DNA from: Acidobacteriaceae bacterium
GTDB lineage: Bacteria > Acidobacteriota > Terriglobia > Terriglobales > Acidobacteriaceae
Length of the DNA: 5,388 bases
Direction: 5' to 3'
Assembly (NCBI GenBank): GCA_003152795.1
Contig: PMBA01000415.1
Location: 4,895-10,282 of the forward strand
Position numbers and translations under genes: made by a program. Numbering within the stretch: the first letter of the stretch is position 1; each line of letters begins with the position of its first letter. This document shows positions 1 to 4,661 of the stretch, piece by piece. A model generated the notes under the pieces. It was not told where the DNA came from, searched no databases, and saw only the letters and a list, made by a program, of their open reading frames with translations.

Positions 1-1617
1 GCTCGTGCTGCTGCCGACCTGAATGCTGCCGAACGCCAGGCTCGAAGGATTGGCGGCCAGCGTCCCCTGCGTAACGCCCGTCCCTGAAAGTGGGATACTC
101 AAGTTCGAATCTGAGCCGTTGGAAGTAATACTCACGCTCCCGGTTGCGGCCCCGCTCGTGGTCGGACTAAACAGTACCGCGAAAGAAGTGCTCTGACCGG
201 CATTCAACGTCAAAGGCAGCGCCAGTCCGCTCAAACTGAATCCGGCGCCACTGGCGGCGGCCGCCGAAATCGTAAGACTCGTTCCTCCCGAATTCGTCAG
301 CGTTCCGGGCAAACTCTTCGAACTGCCGATTTGGATATTTCCGAAACTGAAGCTGGACGGATTGGACACCAATTGGCCGGGTGCAACGCCTGTTCCGGAA
401 AGTGGCACGGAGAGGGTCGGGTTGTTCCCGTTCGAATTGATTGTCAGCGCGCCGCTTGCCGCGCCCGTTGCAGAAGGACTGAAGATTACGTTGAATGCAT
501 GGCTCTGTCCCGCGTTGAGCGTGATCGGCAGACTCGGACCAGTAAAGCTGAATCCGCTCCCGGTCGCCGTGGCGCTCGACACCTTCACGGCTGCCCCGCC
601 CGTATTCGTAACCGTCAAGGTCACGGATTGACTGCTTCCCACCGTTACATTCCCAAGATTCGCGCTGCCCGGATTTGCGCTTAGCGAACCCGCCGCCAGG
701 CCCGTGCCCGAAAGCGGAATGCTGAGTGGTGAATTGCTTGCGTCGGAGACGATGCTCAACCCTCCACTCGCAGCGCCTGTGCTGCTTGGAGCAAAAATAA
801 CGTTGAAACTCACGCTCTGATTGACGGCGAGCGTCGCCGGTAAAGCCAGTCCGCTGACCGAAAAACCGGTTCCGCTTGCCGTCGCCTGTGAAATTGTCAC
901 AGTGGCTCCGCCCGTGTTGGTCAAGGTTTCCGAAAGGCTGCCATTGCTGCCTACTTGGATATTCCCGAAGGTCAGGCTGGAAGGGGTGGGAGTCAATATT
1001 CCGCCGCCAACTCCAGCGCCAGAAAGGCTAAGCACGATCTTGTTCTTCACCTGGTCTTCCGCGATCGTCGAAAACGCGATGCTGCCGCTGAAATTGCCGC
1101 CGCCCGTGGGCGCGAACGCGATCGTTGCCGGTGTCGATGTTCCGGGGTGCAGCCTCAGTGGCAGGGCGAGGTTGCTCATCGAGAATCCCGCGCCGCTCAG
1201 CACCGCCGAAGTGATTGTCACATCGGTCCCGCCAATGTTCGAAAGTGTTACCGTGCTCGTCTGGTTGCTTCCAACTTTGGTGTTTCCAAAAGCGACCGGC
1301 GTTGGGCTGGGTGAAAGTAATCCCCGCCTGACGGCCCTGCCCGAGGCATCCAGGGCAGCGTAGGGCTGAGAACTCTGCCCATCGAAGGCGATCCTGGTGG
1401 TCGGATCGCCCGGATCTGTAGGCTGGAACTGGACGTTGAATTGGGCGTTTTGTCCCGCCGCCAATACAACCGGCAATTTGATGCCGGTGACTTGGAAGGG
1501 CGGAGCCACTCCCTGAATCGAGCTGATGGTAACCGGAGCGAATGTGTTGTTGGAAAGGGAGTTAGGCAGCGCCTTGCTGTCGCCGACCGCCACCGTCCCG
1601 AAGTCCAGGCTACCGTT
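1..1617 (-). repeat. Tandem ~104-residue (312-bp) ASH-like modules
   Basis: Six copies of one module follow each other inside the lipoprotein gene. The Gly of the FG/LG strand falls at residues 49, 153, 260, 364, 468 and 572, so the spacing is 104, 107, 104, 104 and 104 residues. Modules begin near bases 1617, 1311, 990, 675, 363 and 51 (minus strand); the last is cut after about 17 residues. Modules three to six are most alike, for example FGNIQVGS, FGNIQIGS and FGSIQVGS. The first is the most diverged: it lacks the TLTNxGG turn and the closing PLSGTG. The regular period suggests growth by unit duplication. Confidence 0.85.
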
Positions 1618-1743
1618 ACCGACACCGACCGTGCCGCCGCCATTCGAGCCTGCGGCTACGCCTTGACACCCTGTCAGGAGCAGCAGGATGCCACCAAAAA
1701 CCATGGAATGGACCAACCGACGATGCAGCCTATGAAAGTTCAA
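1..1743 (-). CDS. Choice-of-anchor D repeat lipoprotein, C-terminus cut by window edge
   Basis: The frame is open for 581 codons from a TTG at 1743 to the window edge, with no stop. The N-terminus has a basic stretch (RLHRR, residues 5-9), a hydrophobic core (about 14-23) and a lipobox LTGC with Cys26, the only cysteine seen. It should therefore be exported by Sec, lipidated, and anchored in a membrane, probably the outer one since Gln follows the Cys. A Gly-rich linker (about 31-44) leads into tandem beta-sandwich modules of the ASH / choice-of-anchor D type. Each has an FGxxxVGS strand, a TLTNxGG turn, a GxGFSxSGLxLP strand, an FxVxFxP strand and a closing PLSGTG. Such modules are common in Acidobacteriota surface proteins and probably mediate adhesion or scaffolding; no catalytic domain is visible. 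The TTG start is preferred because a GAGGT Shine-Dalgarno lies 4 bases upstream and it supplies the basic n-region; ATG at 1704 would lack both. The function of the missing C-terminus is unknown. Confidence 0.88.
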   Translation of the reverse strand, partial: MNFHRLHRRLVHSMVFGGILLLLTGCQGVAAGSNGGGTVGVGNGSLDFGTVAVGDSKALPNSLSNNTFAPVTISSIQGVAPPFQVTGIKLPVVLAAGQNAQFNVQFQPTDPGDPTTRIAFDGQSSQPYAALDASGRAVRRGLLSPSPTPVAFGNTKVGSNQTSTVTLSNIGGTDVTITSAVLSGAGFSMSNLALPLRLHPGTSTPATIAFAPTGGGNFSGSIAFSTIAEDQVKNKIVLSLSGAGVGGGILTPTPSSLTFGNIQVGSNGSLSETLTNTGGATVTISQATASGTGFSVSGLALPATLAVNQSVSFNVIFAPSSTGAASGGLSIVSDASNSPLSIPLSGTGLAAGSLSANPGSANLGNVTVGSSQSVTLTVTNTGGAAVKVSSATATGSGFSFTGPSLPITLNAGQSHAFNVIFSPSATGAASGALTINSNGNNPTLSVPLSGTGVAPGQLVSNPSSFSFGNIQIGSSKSLPGTLTNSGGTSLTISAAAASGAGFSLSGLALPLTLNAGQSTSFAVLFSPTTSGAATGSVSITSNGSDSNLSIPLSGTGVTQGTLAANPSSLAFGSIQVGSSTS

Positions 1744-1744
1744 C

Positions 1745-1954
1745 GCGACCTCTATTTGCCGTTACAAACCGCACGGCGGGGGATTTCGGTCACCAGAACC
1801 CTTAAATTTCAGCTCCGGCAAGAACAGTGTCTCTCCTGGTTGCCGCCAGCCATAGATTGCGAAAGGCCCAGCGGGGCGCGGCATCTGGCCAATTTGCGCC
1901 TGACCGAATCTCCTTTGGGGAATGAACTGCCGTGCGAAGGGAAGAACAGGTCGC
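1745..1954 (-). promoter_or_regulatory. Candidate structured leader RNA of the lipoprotein gene
   Basis: Three nested helices enclose this segment. H1 pairs 1948-1954 with 1745-1751 (7 bp, perfect). H2 pairs 1929-1936 with 1770-1777 (8 bp, perfect). H3 pairs 1901-1910 with 1782-1792 (10 bp with one bulged base). Inside H3 are two smaller hairpins, 1816-1821 with 1840-1845 (6 bp) and 1865-1871 with 1885-1890 (6 bp with a bulge), giving a multibranch shape. The 3' arm of H1 overlaps the lipoprotein Shine-Dalgarno and its spacer, so closing H1 would hide the ribosome binding site. The predicted transcription start (about 1953) coincides with the 5' arm of H1. I recognise no named riboswitch family. 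I found the pairings by eye and computed no folding energy; the minus orientation is inferred from the promoter and start codon. Confidence 0.4.
1748..1753 (-). promoter_or_regulatory. Ribosome binding site of the lipoprotein gene
   Basis: On the minus strand AGAGGT lies 4 bases before the TTG at 1743. GAGGT matches the anti-Shine-Dalgarno sequence. No comparable site precedes the ATG at 1704, so this site decides the start. Four of its bases, and the spacer to the start codon, belong to the 3' arm of the outer helix described for the leader. Confidence 0.5.
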
Positions 1955-1955
1955 T

Positions 1956-1971
1956 ATAGCTTATAAGCTAT
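1956..1971. promoter_or_regulatory. Perfect 16-bp AT-rich palindrome, possible operator
   Basis: ATAGCTTATAAGCTAT reads the same on both strands. It sits in the gap between divergent genes and contains TATAAG, a 5-of-6 match to a -10 box, on each strand. A perfect even palindrome over a -10 box is a typical binding site for a dimeric repressor, for example MarR or TetR type. No regulator gene is in the window, so the partner is unknown. Confidence 0.45.
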
Positions 1972-1989
1972 TGTTAATAAAAGGGTAAA
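1960..1989 (-). promoter_or_regulatory. Candidate sigma-70-type promoter of the lipoprotein gene
   Basis: On the minus strand TTTACC (1989-1984, 4 of 6 to TTGACA) is followed after 18 bp by TATAAG (1965-1960, 5 of 6 to TATAAT). Transcription would start near 1953, giving a leader of about 210 bases. The -35 match is modest and acidobacterial promoters are poorly characterised, so this is tentative. Confidence 0.35.
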
Positions 1990-2273
1990 CAGCCCCCGCG
2001 CCGGGACTAAAGTACCAAGGGTCACATATCGAGCAGATTTTACCTGGCCGACCTAGGGAACTCGATCGCAATGTGCAGAAGCTTGCATATCGCCCAAGTC
2101 CCACTCATCGACGGCGAGCCTGCTATACAACCGTGGTCCCTACTAACCCGTTCGCCCTCTTCCAGTTCTTGCGAGTGCTTTCCCCGGCTCGCGGGTTTAA
2201 CATGAGCAGAGATAGGGCTCCTGGATGGCAGGGGGCGTGCATCTAAACATAGGTAGCTCAAAGGTTCCGGAGC
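1972..2273. other. Non-coding remainder of the divergent intergenic region
   Basis: I see no convincing gene here on either strand; the long minus-strand reading frame over 2040-2699 is antisense to the exported-protein gene. Visible structure: an imperfect dyad GGGACTAAAGTACC at 2003-2016 (arms GGxACT and AGTxCC); an inverted repeat in which CACATATCGAG (2023-2033) pairs with CTCGAT (2061-2066) and ATGTG (2071-2075), with a 4-base bulge; and TGCTATACA at 2121-2129, resembling an extended -10 on the plus strand but without a -35. Any of these could control the plus-strand gene at 2286. Confidence 0.4.
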
Positions 2274-2279
2274 AGAGGA
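2274..2279 (+). promoter_or_regulatory. Ribosome binding site of the exported-protein gene
   Basis: AGAGGA ends 6 bases before the ATG at 2286, normal spacing. An in-frame TTG at 2280 would leave no room between site and start, so this site favours ATG 2286. Confidence 0.6.
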
Positions 2280-2285
2280 TTGAAG

Positions 2286-2681
2286 ATGAGATATTGGTGG
2301 TCGGTCCCGGTCGTACTGGTGGGCCTCAGCCTGAGCGGATTCGCCCAGCAGAACAGCACATTCAGGGTTAAGCGTTCTGCCCCCGAAAAGGCGCCGAAAA
2401 AGAGCGCGCCCATCGGCAAGACAGCAGCGAGTCCGGCGGCTTCTTCCACTGCCAACTCGAGGGATTTGCAAACCTTGGAGCGCCAGACCGCCAAGTCCTC
2501 CGCCCCATCTCGCCCTGCCGCCAACCGGACGCCGCGGACTGGCTCCGCCCTGAAGCCCGTGAAAGACAAGCCGAATCCGCCGATCAACTTTGGTGAAACC
2601 GGCGGCAAGAGTGTGGGAACAACCAGCCAGGGTAAGAACCCTTACAAGGGACGGCTCCGGCAGAAACACGCTCACCAATAG
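2286..2681 (+). CDS. Small basic exported protein of unknown function
   Basis: The product has 131 residues. A signal peptide is clear: R2, aromatic YWW at 3-5, a hydrophobic core at about 7-19, and a signal peptidase I site after GFA (residue 20), giving a mature protein of about 111 residues starting QQN. The mature part is low in complexity, rich in Ala, Ser, Pro and Lys, without cysteine or any recognisable domain. I count 22 Lys/Arg against 5 Asp/Glu, so it is strongly basic and probably disordered. The last third (NPPINFGETGG, then NPYKGRLRQK) is less repetitive and is the best candidate for a conserved motif. It may bind an anionic envelope component such as lipopolysaccharide or nucleic acid, but that is only inference from charge. 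It is transcribed alone, diverging from the lipoprotein gene and converging on the glycosyltransferase gene. The ATG at 2286 is chosen over the TTG at 2280 for its better-spaced Shine-Dalgarno. Confidence 0.72.
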   Translation: MRYWWSVPVVLVGLSLSGFAQQNSTFRVKRSAPEKAPKKSAPIGKTAASPAASSTANSRDLQTLERQTAKSSAPSRPAANRTPRTGSALKPVKDKPNPPINFGETGGKSVGTTSQGKNPYKGRLRQKHAHQ

Positions 2682-2724
2682 CCAGATCCCAATCGCCAAG
2701 CTCCAGCGACCGCTACCTGCGAGA

Positions 2725-2776
2725 TTCAGCGCGGAACGCTGGACCGATCCGGGGCTGGGACTGTTGGCGCCACAGT
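2725..2776. terminator. Weak hairpins between convergent genes, possible terminator
   Basis: Two short inverted repeats lie in the 96-base convergent gap: CAGCG/CGCTG (2727-2731 with 2737-2741, extendable by a wobble and one more pair) and ACTGT/ACAGT (2760-2764 with 2772-2776) around GGCGCC. Neither is followed by a T-run on either strand, so classical intrinsic termination is not well supported. Confidence 0.22.
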
Positions 2777-2777
2777 T

Positions 2778-3488
2778 CTAGCGTGGGGCTCTTTGGTGGG
2801 GCTCTTTGACGGAGTACTTCAGCAGGCAGTACAAGGCTCGCACGCCGTCTTTCCATCCGATCTTCTTGCCCTCCTCATACGTGCGACCCCAGTAACTGAT
2901 TCCCACCTCATAAATGCGCAGGTTTCGCCGCGCCACCTTTACCGTGATCTCGGGCTCGAATCCGAACCGATTCTCCTCGATCGGGATCGACTGAATGACT
3001 TCGCGCCGGAAGACCTTGTAGCAGGTTTCCATGTCGGAGAGGTTGATGTTGGTGAGGCAATTGGAAAGCAAGGTAAGAGCCCGGTTGCCGACCGAATGCC
3101 AGAAGTACAACACGCGATGCGGCGCACCGCCCAAAAAGCGCGAGCCAAAAACTACATCCGCTTTGCCTTGGACCAGAGGTTCGATCATCAGCGGATATTC
3201 CGCCGGATCGTATTCCAGATCGGCGTCCTGGATGATGACGAAATCGCCCGTGGCCTCCTGAATGCCACGCCGCAGCGCCGCTCCTTTACCCATATTCTGC
3301 GGCTGAAGCGCCACGCGGATTTGCGGATGTTCAGACTGCAGTTCCGCCAGGATCTCGCGCGAGCCATCCCCCGAACCGTCGTCGACGCAGATCAGTTCGA
3401 TCTCCAGCGGAACCGAAAGAACCTTCAGGACCACCTCCCGGAGCGTGGCCCGTTCGTTATAGACCGGCATGACGACGGAAAGCTTCAT
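2778..3488 (-). CDS. GT2 glycosyltransferase, polyprenyl-phosphate (DPM1-like) type
   Basis: The product has 236 residues and is a complete soluble GT-A glycosyltransferase of the dolichyl-phosphate mannose/glucose synthase-like group. Landmarks are MPVYNE (7-12), DDGSGDGS (36-43) for nucleotide binding, [11 protein letters not shown] (65-75), the metal-binding DAD (88-90) within [12 protein letters not shown] (115-118), [12 protein letters not shown] (151-162), RFGFEPE (174-180) and [15 protein letters not shown] (196-210). It should transfer a hexose from a nucleotide sugar to a polyprenyl phosphate at the cytoplasmic face of the inner membrane, feeding glycan or protein glycosylation. There are no C-terminal membrane helices, unlike the longer GtrB-type members. 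The sugar cannot be told from sequence. The ATG at 3488 is the earliest possible start because an in-frame TGA lies at 3494-3492. The preceding GAGG is only 1-2 bases from the ATG, so initiation may be leaderless or weak. A 13-bp tandem duplication sits in the last codons. Confidence 0.92.
   Translation of the reverse strand: MKLSVVMPVYNERATLREVVLKVLSVPLEIELICVDDGSGDGSREILAELQSEHPQIRVALQPQNMGKGAALRRGIQEATGDFVIIQDADLEYDPAEYPLMIEPLVQGKADVVFGSRFLGGAPHRVLYFWHSVGNRALTLLSNCLTNINLSDMETCYKVFRREVIQSIPIEENRFGFEPEITVKVARRNLRIYEVGISYWGRTYEEGKKIGWKDGVRALYCLLKYSVKEPHQRAPR
2783..2808. repeat. Perfect 13-bp tandem duplication at the glycosyltransferase 3' end
   Basis: GTGGGGCTCTTTG occurs twice back to back, at 2783-2795 and 2796-2808, ending 3 bases before the stop codon of the minus-strand glycosyltransferase gene. 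Since 13 is not a multiple of three, gaining or losing one copy changes the frame of the C-terminal tail and the stop codon used. Confidence 0.95.
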
Positions 3489-3574
3489 ACCTCAAGATCG
3501 TAACAACCCGTACTCTCCAAGCACAACTGATCGTCACTGCACTCAACGTCACCGCGCTCAATCACACCCAGAGC

Positions 3575-3580
3575 TATACT
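3575..3580 (+). promoter_or_regulatory. Possible -10 box upstream of the channel-nnr operon
   Basis: TATACT matches 5 of 6 to the -10 consensus and lies in the 171-base gap between the divergent glycosyltransferase and channel genes. No convincing -35 is seen 16-18 bases upstream. The leader would be about 73 bases. Nothing else distinct was found in 3489-3659. Confidence 0.3.
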
Positions 3581-3659
3581 CACTTGTCGTGCGGGAAAAC
3601 TGAATCGCTCGGTTCGCCCGGCACGGAACGTCGACAACCAACGCCGCAACAATTGATCG

Positions 3660-4661
3660 ATGAGGACTTTCCGCAAACTCGAGTTCCTCGCGGCCGCGCT
3701 CGCCTTCGTGGTTGGCCTGGGCACGCTGGGCTTTCACTACATCGAGGGATGGCCCTGGTTCGATGGGTTCTACATGGTCATCACTACCCTGACCACCATC
3801 GGATATCAGGAAGTACATCCCCTCTCGCACACCGGGCGGGTGTTCAACGTCATCATCATTCTGGGTGGAGTCGCCCTCGTGTTCCTCGTCATCGGATCCC
3901 TCACCCAGGCTTTGCTAGAATTCGAGCTGCAGAACTTCTTTGGAAGGCGCCGCATGGAGCGCGATATAGGTCGTCTCTCGGATCATTACATCATCTGCGG
4001 CGCCGGACGGGTCGGCCGTAGCGCCGCCCGCGAGTTGGCGCGCCGTCCCGCTCAGTTCGTCATCGTTGAAAGCAACGAGGCCAAGGCGCAGAAATTCGCC
4101 GCCGACAACTGGCTCATGCTCATCGGGGATGCCACCCAGGAACAAGTTCTACGTGACGCCCAGATCGGCCGCGCTCGGGGCCTGGTCGCCGCCACCACCA
4201 CCGACGCCACCAATCTTTATATCGTGTTGACCGCCCGCAGCTTGAATCCCAGCCTCCGCATCATCGCCCGCGCCAGCGAAGATATGGCGGAGAAACACCT
4301 GCGCAGCGCGGGCGCCGATGCGGTTGTCTGTCCCTATGTTTTTGCCGGACAGCGCATCGCCCATTCCTTCCTGCGTCCCCACGTGGTCAGTTTCCTCGAT
4401 ACCGCCACCACCCATCTCGGCATGGATCTCGAAATCGGCGAAGTGCCCATCGCCGCGCACAGTCCGTTTGCCGGTAAGACCATCGAGACCTCATGCATCC
4501 GCCAGGACCGCGGCGTCATCATCCTCGCCATCAAGCGCGAGTCGGGTATGCGCTTCAACCCCGCCCCTGACGATCGCATCGAAGCCGGCGATTTTCTGAT
4601 TGCCATGGGCGAGCCGCAACAGCTTCGCGAACTTGAACAAACGGCCGGGTCCGAGCCATGA
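3660..4661 (+). CDS. Two-helix potassium channel with C-terminal RCK (TrkA-N/TrkA-C) domain
   Basis: The product has 333 residues with MthK-like architecture: TM1 (about 9-28), pore helix and filter (36-52), TM2 (about 61-86), then a cytosolic RCK module. RCK_N begins near 108 with a Rossmann motif CGAGRVGRS (113-121), an acidic residue at the end of strand two (VIVE, Glu137), GDAT (156-159), and TTTDATN (179-185). RCK_C covers about 248-328. The protein should form a tetrameric inner-membrane pore gated by ligand binding to the RCK ring; NAD(H), nucleotides or divalent cations are ligands known in the family, and which applies here is unknown. The filter reads TIGYQE (46-51) where classical K+ channels have TVGYGD, so strict K+ selectivity is uncertain. 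An in-frame TGA at 3654-3656 makes ATG 3660 the earliest start; no good Shine-Dalgarno precedes it. Its stop overlaps the nnr start by 4 bases (ATGA), which implies translational coupling. Confidence 0.93.
   Translation: MRTFRKLEFLAAALAFVVGLGTLGFHYIEGWPWFDGFYMVITTLTTIGYQEVHPLSHTGRVFNVIIILGGVALVFLVIGSLTQALLEFELQNFFGRRRMERDIGRLSDHYIICGAGRVGRSAARELARRPAQFVIVESNEAKAQKFAADNWLMLIGDATQEQVLRDAQIGRARGLVAATTTDATNLYIVLTARSLNPSLRIIARASEDMAEKHLRSAGADAVVCPYVFAGQRIAHSFLRPHVVSFLDTATTHLGMDLEIGEVPIAAHSPFAGKTIETSCIRQDRGVIILAIKRESGMRFNPAPDDRIEAGDFLIAMGEPQQLRELEQTAGSEP
3942..3956 (+). promoter_or_regulatory. Possible internal translation start for a free RCK subunit
   Basis: GGAAGG (3942-3947) is followed after 6 bases by an in-frame ATG at 3954 (Met99), exactly at the junction between TM2 and the RCK domain. 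Starting here would give a soluble 235-residue RCK protein. The archaeal channel MthK makes such a product from an internal Met (Met107) at the equivalent place. The site could also be chance. Confidence 0.3.

Noticed and set aside
821..1363. Plus-strand open frame of 180 codons
   Set aside because: It is antisense to the lipoprotein gene, and its regular Pro/Val/Leu patches are the reverse complement of the repeat modules. The minus-strand frame has a signal peptide and recognisable domains.
1248..1643. Minus-strand open frame of 131 codons
   Set aside because: It overlaps the lipoprotein gene in another frame on the same strand and shows no domain or sensible composition.
1813..1954. Cobalamin riboswitch, suggested by CCAGGAGAGACACTG on the minus strand
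   Set aside because: Only a loose resemblance to the end of the B12 box; the remaining conserved blocks of that riboswitch are absent.
1441..1959. Plus-strand open frame of 172 codons
   Set aside because: Its first half is antisense to the lipoprotein start and its second half crosses the leader region. It has no ribosome binding site and a composition unlike a folded protein.
2114..2192. 7-bp inverted repeat GCGAGCC (2114-2120) / GGCTCGC (2186-2192)
   Set aside because: A single 7-bp GC-rich match over this distance is expected by chance, with no nested helix or nearby signal in support.
2202..2246. Fourteen-codon plus-strand frame starting ATG at 2202
   Set aside because: It has no Shine-Dalgarno, is very short, and shows no relation to the gene at 2286.
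2040..2699. Minus-strand open frame of 219 codons
   Set aside because: It is antisense to the exported-protein gene, which has a signal peptide and ribosome binding site; the antisense product has no recognisable domain.
2793..3503. Plus-strand open frame of 236 codons mirroring the glycosyltransferase
   Set aside because: The glycosyltransferase motifs on the minus strand are unambiguous; the antisense frame reflects high GC at third codon positions.
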